NCBI GenBank assembly: GCA_020444775.1
Contig: JAGRHX010001143.1
Coordinates: 1 to 5,351, forward strand
DNA from: Gammaproteobacteria bacterium
Lineage (GTDB): Bacteria > Pseudomonadota > Gammaproteobacteria > HK1
DNA: 5,351 bases
Direction: 5' to 3'
The notes beneath the pieces were generated by a model, which saw only the letters and a program-made list of their open reading frames with translations, was not told the origin of the DNA and made no database searches. Position numbers and translations under genes: made by a program. Below, piece after piece: positions 1-5,029 of the stretch (the first letter of the stretch is position 1; each line of letters begins with the position of its first letter).

Positions 1-44
1 AGCTGATGTCTTCCAAGCTGATGTCTTCCAAGCTGATGTCTTCA
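1..44. repeat. 15-bp tandem repeat, 2.9 copies, at window edge
   Basis: The unit agctgatgtcttcca is present twice exactly (1-15, 16-30), followed by a third copy that diverges after 13 bases (31-44). The array may continue to the left of the window. Because the unit is a multiple of three, it would encode a repeated pentapeptide if translated. The minus strand reads EDISL repeats after an ATG at 61-59. Plus frame 2 reads ADVFQ repeats and stops at 104-106. Neither reading has a clear ribosome binding site or recognisable homology in the visible part, so coding status is undecided. Confidence 0.85.
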
Positions 45-130
45 ATGCCCAACACCGCCATCGATACGGCGATCCGGCTGCAAGCGCCGGCGCGCTGTGC
101 GCATGACGCAACACGGGCGACATCCGCGCG

Positions 131-140
131 GTCACGTGAC
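131..140. promoter_or_regulatory. Perfect 10-bp palindrome GTCACGTGAC, possible operator
   Basis: The sequence GTCACGTGAC is identical to its reverse complement and lies about 390 bp before the first gene in apparently non-coding DNA. A dimeric regulator could bind such a site, but no promoter elements fix its role. A 10-bp palindrome can also arise by chance in a window of this size. Confidence 0.25.
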
Positions 141-324
141 GTCTTCCCCCTGCGGGCCGCTACCCAGCGTGTGCTGGGGCACGCCGCGCCCGGCCTGCTC
201 ACGAGCCTGTCCACCGGCCAGTCGGTTGCGCTTCTCCGACTTAGCAGCCCCTGGACGCACTGAGGCTCGATTCTCCCTTCGCGACGCGGTCGGAATCCAT
301 GCCTCTGACGTTCAGGGGCAGCCG

Positions 325-372
325 GGTAACCTCCCAGGGTGACCTATTCAGGGTGACCTATTCAGGGTGACC
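325..372. repeat. Iterated GGTNACC sites with 14-bp tandem unit
   Basis: The 14-bp unit cagggtgacctatt occurs at 335-348 and 349-362, with the first 10 bases again at 363-372. Each copy carries the heptamer GGTGACC (338-344, 352-358, 366-372), which is palindromic apart from its centre. A diverged fourth site, GGTAACC, lies at 325-331, 13 bp before the first. The array ends 150 bp upstream of the synthase start. It could be a multi-site operator or simply a slippage duplication. The sequence alone does not decide. Confidence 0.8.
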
Positions 373-396
373 CATGAGGTTGACCTTCGAGGGGCT

Positions 397-415
397 GGCA
401 CCGGTTGACGGTGCC
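397..415 (+). promoter_or_regulatory. Hairpin in the leader of the synthase gene
   Basis: Arms GGCACCG (397-403) and CGGTGCC (409-415) form a perfect 7-bp stem with a 5-nt loop. No U-tract follows (next bases ttcca), so it is not a standard intrinsic terminator. No leucine-rich leader peptide or T-box element is seen around it, so a leucine attenuator is not supported. It may be a leader RNA structure if transcription starts upstream. Confidence 0.35.
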
Positions 416-522
416 TTCCACGCACACGACCGCTCGCGCTATTCATCGAGCCGAAACCTTCATCCAGGGTCATGCATTCGATGGCGTGATGAGGACGGCC
501 GAGCTGCGGGAGAATTCCTCAG

Positions 523-1731
523 ATGTTTGATTCCTTCGATTTCGATACGACAAGTACCGGCCAGTCGCCGACGACCCGAAGGGTACGGATCTTCGATACG
601 ACCCTGCGCGACGGTGAGCAGTCACCCGGCGCGAGCATGGCTATAGCGGCCAAGATGAAGGTCGCGCAGGGCCTGGAGGCGCTCGGCGTGGATGTCATCG
701 AGGCCGGCTTTCCGGCGGCGTCGGCGGCTGATTTCGCCGCCGTGCGGGCGATTGCCGGCATGCTCACCGAGTGCCGTGTGGCGGCACTGGCACGGACCAA
801 TCGCGACGACGTTGAGCGCGCAGTGCGGGCGATCGAAGGTGGCGTCGCTCCACGTGTGCACGTGTTCGTCGCGACCTCGCCGTTGCACATGCAGCACAAG
901 CTGCGCCGCGAGCCGCAGGCGGTGCTGCAGGCGATCCACGACAGCGTCAGCCTGGCGCGGCAATGGGTGGACGACGTGCAATGGTCCGCGGAGGACGCAA
1001 CGCGTAGCGAGACGGCTTTTCTGTGCGAGGCCGCCAGGGTCGCGGTGGCAGCCGGCGCGAGCACGATCAATCTACCCGACACGGTGGGTTACGCGCTGCC
1101 CGAGGAGATCGTCGCGATGTTCCGGGCCGTGGGTCGGGCCCTGGCCGATACGCCGCAGGTGGTGTTGTCGGCGCACTGCCATGACGACCTGGGGCTGGCG
1201 GTCTCGAACTCGCTGGCCGCGCTGGCAGGCGGTGCGGGTCAGATCGAATGCACCGTGAACGGTCTGGGCGAGCGGGCCGGCAACGCGGCTCTGGAAGAGC
1301 TGGTGATGGCGCTGCGAACCCGTGTCGACGTCCTGCCCTATCACTGCGATATCGTGACCGAGCGCTTGTGTGACATGTCCGCGCTGGTATCGGCTGCGAC
1401 CGGTCTGCCGGTGGCTGTCAACAAGGCCATCGTCGGTGCCAATGCCTTCGCGCACGAGAGCGGTATCCACCAAGACGGCGTCATCAAGGATGCGCGCACC
1501 TACGAGATCATGACGCCACAGTCGGTCGGCCGTGATGGCTCGCGACTGGTGCTCGGCAAGCATTCAGGGCGCAACGCCTTGTGTCAGCGGCTGCGCCAGC
1601 TGGGCTATGAAATCACTGGTGACAATGCGTTGACCGAGCTGTTCAGCCGTTTCAAGGACCTGGCGGACACTCAGCATGCGGTCAGCGATCGCGATCTGGT
1701 GGCGTTGGCCAGCGGGCTGCTCGCCCACTGA
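523..1731 (+). CDS. leuA: 2-isopropylmalate synthase-like protein, short form without regulatory domain
   Basis: Family role: LeuA condenses acetyl-CoA with 2-oxoisovalerate, the first committed step of leucine synthesis in the cytoplasm. The HMGL-like TIM barrel spans about residues 20-285. Visible motifs are FDTTLRDGEQSPGAS (24-38, with R29 and metal ligand D30), SAHCHDDLGLA with metal ligands H218 and H220, and NGLGERAGN (246-254, N254 probable ligand). The linker region carries HESGIHQDG (311-319) and GKHSGR (345-350). These match LeuA more closely than NifV. At 402 aa it is about 110-120 residues shorter than the usual proteobacterial enzyme and stops where the C-terminal leucine-binding domain would begin. 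The following hairpin shows a clean end, not a recent frameshift. The ATG start has gggaga at 508-513, 9 nt upstream. A related activity (citramalate, homocitrate or secondary-metabolite synthase) is possible. Confidence 0.87.
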   Translation: MFDSFDFDTTSTGQSPTTRRVRIFDTTLRDGEQSPGASMAIAAKMKVAQGLEALGVDVIEAGFPAASAADFAAVRAIAGMLTECRVAALARTNRDDVERAVRAIEGGVAPRVHVFVATSPLHMQHKLRREPQAVLQAIHDSVSLARQWVDDVQWSAEDATRSETAFLCEAARVAVAAGASTINLPDTVGYALPEEIVAMFRAVGRALADTPQVVLSAHCHDDLGLAVSNSLAALAGGAGQIECTVNGLGERAGNAALEELVMALRTRVDVLPYHCDIVTERLCDMSALVSAATGLPVAVNKAIVGANAFAHESGIHQDGVIKDARTYEIMTPQSVGRDGSRLVLGKHSGRNALCQRLRQLGYEITGDNALTELFSRFKDLADTQHAVSDRDLVALASGLLAH

Positions 1732-1772
1732 GTTTCAGCTGCGGACGCTGACGCCGCGCAACAAGGGCTGAT

Positions 1773-1805
1773 CCCGCGGCGCCGGATACTGCCCGGCGCC
1801 GCGGG
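1773..1805 (+). terminator. Strong GC hairpin after the synthase gene
   Basis: Arms CCCGCGGCGCCGG (1773-1785) and CCGGCGCCGCGGG (1793-1805) are perfect 13-bp complements around the 7-nt loop atactgc. The hairpin starts 42 nt after the stop codon. Only cttgt follows, so the U-tract is very weak. Termination is likely but could need additional factors; the hairpin could also protect the 3' end of the transcript. It separates the synthase from the methyltransferase gene. Confidence 0.7.
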
Positions 1806-1880
1806 CTTGTGGCATGCTTGACCGGATGTCACCGATACCCGCACCAAGCCGGCCGACGCCGCGTGGCGGACCCGCAATGC

Positions 1881-1886
1881 GAAGAG
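1881..1886 (+). promoter_or_regulatory. Ribosome binding site supporting TTG start
   Basis: The purine-rich gaagag lies 7 nt before TTG 1894. The frame has no ATG or GTG between its upstream stop (1819-1821) and this TTG, so the site supports the rare start. The next in-frame ATG (1951) has no comparable site. Confidence 0.5.
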
Positions 1887-1893
1887 CACATCC

Positions 1894-2478
1894 TTGAATC
1901 TCGTCAGTTCCGCGGCGCCCACGCTCGCCGAGTTCGATCGTCTGAGTCGGATGATCGCGCGTCTTTGCGCGCAGCGGCATGCGCTGGACCTCGCGACGCG
2001 GCGGATTCGTGGCCGACAGGGCTGGGTCCTCGAACTGGGCCTTGGAAAGGGGCGGACCTATGACCGACTGCGGCGCTTGCTGCCCGATCGTGAGATCCAT
2101 GTCTTCGACCGCGGTGTGCATTGCCCGAACGACGTGCGGCCGCCCGCCGAGCGCCTGTGGCTGGGTGAGCTGGAGCTGACCCTGGTCGAGTTCCAGCAGC
2201 GGCATGGCCGCCGCGCGGTGCTGGTGCACGCGGACATCGGCACCGAGGATCCGGGCGCCGACGCCCTGCTGGTGGCGAGGATCGCGCCGCTGCTCAGGCC
2301 GCTGTTGCTTGCTGGCGGGGTGCTGATTTGCGACAGGTCCATGCCGGATCTGGACTGGGCCGGTTGCGAATGTCTGCAGGCGCCACGCCCGGCGATAATG
2401 AGCGCGGACGGGCCGGAGGGGTCGGATCCGGGTGACGCGTCACCAGTCTGGCCGTATTTTCTCTATGAGGCTGCCTGA
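1894..2478 (+). CDS. Small class I SAM-dependent methyltransferase (Methyltransf_17-like)
   Basis: This is a 194-aa predicted cytoplasmic methyltransferase with no signal peptide or membrane segment. A helical N-terminus (about 10-40, LAEFDRLSRMIARLCAQR) precedes SAM motif I, VLELGLGKGRTYDRL (45-59), with glycines G49, G51 and G53. The acidic residue ending strand beta-2 is probably D72 in HVFDR. Later core strands are AVLVHADIGTED (about 106-117) and GGVLICDRSMPDLDW. The LELGLGxGRTYDxLRxLLPDREIxVFDR pattern resembles the small family I know as Methyltransf_17 (PF12692), recalled rather than searched. The substrate is unknown. The start is TTG with gaagag 7 nt upstream; using ATG 1951 would remove 19 residues including part of a conserved-looking helix. 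A terminator-like hairpin lies upstream and 229 bp separates it from the next gene, so it is probably monocistronic. Confidence 0.8.
   Translation: MNLVSSAAPTLAEFDRLSRMIARLCAQRHALDLATRRIRGRQGWVLELGLGKGRTYDRLRRLLPDREIHVFDRGVHCPNDVRPPAERLWLGELELTLVEFQQRHGRRAVLVHADIGTEDPGADALLVARIAPLLRPLLLAGGVLICDRSMPDLDWAGCECLQAPRPAIMSADGPEGSDPGDASPVWPYFLYEAA
2431..2444. repeat. Perfect 14-bp palindrome inside methyltransferase 3' end
   Basis: GGTGACGCGTCACC equals its reverse complement and lies 34 bp before the end of the methyltransferase gene. Its half sites share GGTGAC with the array at 338-372. It could be a protein-binding site upstream of the amidohydrolase gene, or coincidental codon composition. Confidence 0.4.
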
Positions 2479-2486
2479 ATGGTACC

Positions 2487-2496
2487 CCGTGCACGG
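2487..2496. repeat. 10-bp palindrome CCGTGCACGG after the methyltransferase gene
   Basis: This perfect palindrome begins 8 nt after the stop codon. It leaves no loop for a stable RNA hairpin and has no U-tract, so it is a poor terminator. A DNA-binding role is equally unproven. Confidence 0.25.
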
Positions 2497-2539
2497 ATTC
2501 ACATGACGAATTCAAATGAATGCATCATCCATCTGCGCC

Positions 2540-2551
2540 GATGAGCTCATC
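2540..2551. promoter_or_regulatory. 12-bp palindrome GATGAGCTCATC in amidohydrolase leader
   Basis: A perfect 12-bp palindrome lies about 160 bp before the preferred amidohydrolase start. It follows a local AT-richer segment (about 2497-2530) that holds the arms ATTCA/TGAAT (2510-2521). This would be a reasonable place for a regulated promoter, but I cannot identify a good -35/-10 pair. Confidence 0.35.
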
Positions 2552-2616
2552 TGAGCATCCGTTACCACCTGGTCCCTCGGTGCCGGCCGGGGATGGTGGA
2601 CATGCTGGCGGATCGC

Positions 2617-2626
2617 GACTCGAGTC
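2617..2626. promoter_or_regulatory. 10-bp palindrome GACTCGAGTC in amidohydrolase leader
   Basis: This is a second perfect palindrome in the same leader, centred 76 bp downstream of the first and about 80 bp before the start codon. Its sequence differs from the first, so the two are not clearly copies of one operator. Confidence 0.25.
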
Positions 2627-2667
2627 CCGTCGCGCTGCGCCGGGCGGAATCCATCCCAGGCCGTGCC

Positions 2668-2694
2668 AATCCAGCCAGTACGAACCCAGCCAGT
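2668..2694. repeat. 15-bp-period direct repeat before the amidohydrolase Shine-Dalgarno
   Basis: The 12-mer aaYccagccagt occurs at 2668-2679 and 2683-2694, exactly 15 bp apart with one C/T difference. The second copy abuts the ribosome binding site. This suggests that the upstream in-frame GTG at 2663 lies in duplicated leader DNA, not in conserved coding sequence. Confidence 0.65.
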
Positions 2695-2700
2695 GGAGGA
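2695..2700 (+). promoter_or_regulatory. Strong Shine-Dalgarno GGAGGA defining a TTG start
   Basis: GGAGGA sits 7 nt before TTG 2708, ideal spacing. The alternative in-frame GTG at 2663 has no such site. This decides in favour of the TTG start. Confidence 0.8.
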
Positions 2701-2707
2701 ACCGGAC

Positions 2708-3919
2708 TTGAGCGATCTGTTGATCAAATCACCCCGCATCTTCGACGGGCGCGATGAGCGTCTGCATGAGGATGCCTTCGTGAGCATCGAGGGTGAGCGC
2801 ATCGTGGCTCTGGGGCGCCAGTCCGAGCTCGGCCAGGAGCAGGTCCAGGCCCACCGTGAGGTCATCGAGCTCGGGCCCGACACGACCTTGATGCCGGGTC
2901 TCATCAACATGCACACACACATGTCCTTCAGCGGTGACGCCCGTGTCTACGAGAACGCGGTCGAGGACAGCGTGGCGCTGAAGATGATACGGATCGTGCA
3001 GAACCTGCAGGCGGCTCTGGCCAGTGGCGTGACCACCATCCGCGACTGCGGGACCCTGCCGGAGCTGGCCCTGCCGACCCGGGAGGCGGTAGCTCAGGGT
3101 GTGCTCATCGGCCCGCGCGTGGTGGTGTCAGGCGCGATCACGACCACCGGTGGTCACTGCTGGTTCTGCGCGACGGAGGCGGATAGCGAGGACGAGATCC
3201 GCAAGGCGGTTCGGGCCCACGTCAAGCAAGGGGTGGACTTCATCAAGCTGTTCGCCACCGGTGGCAACACCACGCCAGGATCCAATGCCCTGGTGGCGCA
3301 GTACACCTTGGAACAGATGTGCGCGGCCACCGAGGAGGCGCGCAAGGCGGGTCGTCGCAGCGCGGCGCACGCGCACGCCCTGGATGGCTGTCGCAACTCG
3401 ATCGCGGCCCGTGTGACCACGGTCGAGCACTGCTCATTCCAATCCGAGGCCGGCATCGGCTGGGACGAAGACCTCGTCGACGAGCTGGTTCGCCATCAGA
3501 TCCACGTCTGCCCTACGGTCTTCAGGGGCATGAGCAAGCTGCTCGACGAGCCTGGTTTCGAGCCGACGCCAAAACAGCGGCGCGCACTGGACGTGCGCAA
3601 GCAGCGGCTCGATCTGGTCCGGCATCTGTACGAGAAGGGCGTCAAGCTGGTCTCCGGCAACGATGCAGGTGTGGCCTACTGCAGCTTCTCCGATTTTCCT
3701 TCCGACCTGGTTTTGACCGCGCGTGGCTGCTCCATACCGGCGGTGGATGTGCTGCGTTCCGCCACCAGCGTCGCCGCCGAGGCGCTGGGACGCACGGAGC
3801 TCGGCACGCTGGCGGCCGGGCAGGCCGCGGATCTGCTGGCGGTGTCCGGTGATCCCTTGCAGGATATCGAGGCCGTGACCCGTCCACGTCTGGTGGTGGC
3901 GGCCGGTCGCGTGATCTGA
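2708..3919 (+). CDS. Metal-dependent amidohydrolase (imidazolonepropionase/prolidase-like)
   Basis: From TTG 2708 the protein has 403 residues; an in-frame GTG at 2663 would add 15 that look like leader. Family enzymes hydrolyse amide, peptide or cyclic C-N bonds in the cytoplasm using a binuclear metal centre. The N-terminal beta segment (LIKSPRIFDG, FVSIEGERIVALG) is the composite domain typical of the superfamily. The barrel then shows a complete ligand set: NMHTHM with H69 and H71, FIKLFATGG with bridging-lysine candidate K180, AHAHALDG (H221, H223), TVEHCSF (H241) and SGNDAGV with D319. The C-terminus returns to the beta domain (LAAGQAADLLAVSGDPLQDI). The pattern resembles imidazolonepropionase-related amidohydrolases, including the Xaa-Pro dipeptidase and arginine carboxypeptidase subgroup. 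No signal peptide is seen. The substrate cannot be assigned from motifs. It faces the CnbZ-like gene convergently. Confidence 0.88.
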   Translation: MSDLLIKSPRIFDGRDERLHEDAFVSIEGERIVALGRQSELGQEQVQAHREVIELGPDTTLMPGLINMHTHMSFSGDARVYENAVEDSVALKMIRIVQNLQAALASGVTTIRDCGTLPELALPTREAVAQGVLIGPRVVVSGAITTTGGHCWFCATEADSEDEIRKAVRAHVKQGVDFIKLFATGGNTTPGSNALVAQYTLEQMCAATEEARKAGRRSAAHAHALDGCRNSIAARVTTVEHCSFQSEAGIGWDEDLVDELVRHQIHVCPTVFRGMSKLLDEPGFEPTPKQRRALDVRKQRLDLVRHLYEKGVKLVSGNDAGVAYCSFSDFPSDLVLTARGCSIPAVDVLRSATSVAAEALGRTELGTLAAGQAADLLAVSGDPLQDIEAVTRPRLVVAAGRVI

Positions 3920-3923
3920 GCGC

Positions 3924-3960
3924 GAGTCGCGCGGCGACGGGCAGTGGTTGCGCGCGACTC
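3924..3960. terminator. Inverted repeat between convergent genes, candidate bidirectional terminator
   Basis: Arms GAGTCGCGCG (3924-3933) and CGCGCGACTC (3951-3960) are perfectly complementary over 10 bp with a 17-nt loop. They fill the 39-bp gap between the amidohydrolase stop and the minus-strand stop; the right arm overlaps two bases of the latter stop codon. Neither side has a U-tract, so intrinsic termination is uncertain although the position suits a shared transcript end. Confidence 0.5.
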
Positions 3961-4720
3961 AGATGACCAGCTCGCGCGTCGGCGCGCGCACGTCCATCTC
4001 GAAGTCCAGGCCTTCCACCGGCGGCCGGCAGAAGAACCAGCTGAGTCCGCCGTTGGCCGCCCCGGGGCGGACAATCTCGTCCTCCAGACAGGCGCCTATG
4101 TCGTAGACCGTATATGCCTGGGTGCTCAGGGCATCGCTCCAGTCGAAGCCCAGCGCCTGGAGGCGCCGCGTCATCTCCGCCATCACGTAGCGGACCTTCT
4201 CGCGCATGCCATCCGCCGAGCGGTCCTGATAGCGGACGATCTGCTCGCGGAAGCTGCCTTGCACCTCGCGAGCCTCTCCGCCGCCGGCAATGATGAAGCT
4301 GGGCCGGGGCGCGGCCTTGCTCGCGGCGCTGGGCACCGTGTAGGAGAACGCGTACAGCATCGGTTGTGCCGGCTCGTGGTGGGCCGGGCAGACGTTGGTC
4401 CTGGCCACCGGGTTCACCTCGTCGGCGTAGATGCCCCAGCGCGCGAGGGTCTGCACGTACTCGCGATTGAAGTCGATGAAGCCCTGCTCGCTGAACGGTG
4501 CCGGTGAGCGCAGCTCGCAGGCGCAGAACGCGGTGCTCGGTCTGCCCAGCGTGGCGAGGTGGGACTCGATAAGCGCGTAGCCTTGTTGCAGGGGCACGGG
4601 GCCGGCCAGCCTGACCCGCTCTATCTCGAAGCCCGGCTCGGCGGCGACCCCGCCCGAGTATTGGAAGACGGCATTGATGAAGCGATAACCGCCGGGGGCG
4701 AAGACACGTACGTCTGACAT
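3959..4720 (-). CDS. 2-amino-5-chloromuconate deaminase CnbZ-like protein (two RidA-like halves)
   Basis: This 253-aa cytoplasmic protein resembles what I recall of the CnbZ family, whose founding member deaminates 2-amino-5-chloromuconate in chloronitrobenzene degradation. That match is from memory and covers the opening APGGYRFINAVFQYSGGVAAEPGFE (8-32), the segment FCACELRSPAPF (65-76), VNPVARTNVCP (102-112) and the C-terminal CRPPVEGLDFEMDV (231-244). The protein appears to consist of two RidA/YjgF-like halves, about 12-130 and 139-246. R107 in RTNVC occupies the place of the RidA substrate-binding arginine, and the second half ends in a VEGLDFEM strand. Most annotated homologues probably act on other enamine or imine substrates, and no aromatic ring-cleavage genes are visible here, so the chloromuconate substrate is doubtful. 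The ATG start agrees with the family N-terminus; only a weak agag lies upstream. Confidence 0.72.
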   Translation of the reverse strand: MSDVRVFAPGGYRFINAVFQYSGGVAAEPGFEIERVRLAGPVPLQQGYALIESHLATLGRPSTAFCACELRSPAPFSEQGFIDFNREYVQTLARWGIYADEVNPVARTNVCPAHHEPAQPMLYAFSYTVPSAASKAAPRPSFIIAGGGEAREVQGSFREQIVRYQDRSADGMREKVRYVMAEMTRRLQALGFDWSDALSTQAYTVYDIGACLEDEIVRPGAANGGLSWFFCRPPVEGLDFEMDVRAPTRELVI

Positions 4721-4901
4721 GGTATGGCTCTATGAACTGGTGGATGGAGGGGTTGAGTGTATGGGTTGAACGTGTGGCCGCCCACGCCGACCCGGCTCAT
4801 GAAGCCCGGCTGGTGGCCGCGATCCCGACCCGGACCGGAGGCGGCGGTGGCGCGCACCCGAGCGCCCGGGCATTGGGTATCATTGGCAGCCTTGCACGCA
4901 T

Positions 4902-4931
4902 CCCTTCTGGATTCGGCCCTTCTGGATTCGG
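4902..4931. repeat. Perfect 15-bp tandem duplication (unit A)
   Basis: The unit cccttctggattcgg occurs twice back to back (4902-4916, 4917-4931) without mismatch. It is followed after two bases by a different tandem pair (4934-4961) that is partly complementary to it. Confidence 0.9.
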
Positions 4932-4933
4932 CC

Positions 4934-4961
4934 AGGGGAATTCAGCCGGGGGAATTCAGCC
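4934..4961. repeat. 14-bp tandem duplication (unit B)
   Basis: The units aggggaattcagcc (4934-4947) and gggggaattcagcc (4948-4961) differ only at the first base. The segment gggaattcagccggg (4936-4950) matches the reverse complement of unit A at 10 of 15 positions plus one G-T wobble. The A-A-B-B block could therefore fold into an imperfect hairpin. Confidence 0.88.
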
Positions 4962-4999
4962 CAGGGGGCTTTCCGGCGCGGCACAGGACCGCATCGGGT

Positions 5000-5029
5000 G
5001 CACCGAGACAACCTGCATCGAGACAACAA
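5000..5029. repeat. Imperfect 15-bp tandem repeat containing CGAGACAAC
   Basis: The copies gcaccgagacaacct (5000-5014) and gcatcgagacaacaa (5015-5029) differ at three positions. A further partial copy, cgagac, occurs at 5030-5035, and a partial gcatcggg at 4991-4998. The repeat lies about 150 bp upstream of the MetE-like start. Confidence 0.65.

Larger units (their letters stand above)
1..522. other. Non-coding region upstream of the isopropylmalate synthase-like gene
   Basis: No convincing complete gene is seen here. Open frames exist on both strands, but their translations are low-complexity Arg/Ser/Pro-rich sequences without recognisable domains, as expected for high-GC DNA. The stretch contains the edge tandem repeat (1-44), a perfect palindrome (131-140), a small hairpin (arms 163-168 and 173-178, 4-nt loop), the GGTNACC array (325-372) and a hairpin (397-415). 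TTGAC boxes occur at 380 and 405, but neither has a properly spaced -10 element, so I do not call a promoter. Confidence 0.6.

Noticed and set aside
374..646. A 90-codon plus-strand frame starting just after the GGTNACC array
   Set aside because: It overlaps the well-supported synthase start by 124 bp in another frame, has no recognisable domain and is not leucine-rich, so it is neither a likely gene nor a leucine leader peptide.
1732..1893. A frameshifted remnant of the LeuA regulatory domain after the synthase stop
   Set aside because: The 162 bp are too short for the domain, contain the hairpin, and I see no translated similarity to it in the plus frames.
1735..2229. A 164-codon minus-strand frame opposite the methyltransferase
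   Set aside because: It covers the 13-bp hairpin and mirrors the methyltransferase coding sequence, which has clear SAM motifs; it is a shadow of GC-rich codon use.
3319..3852. A long Arg/Gly-rich plus-strand frame inside the amidohydrolase gene
   Set aside because: It lies wholly within a gene whose metal ligands are all intact and has the composition typical of an off-frame reading.
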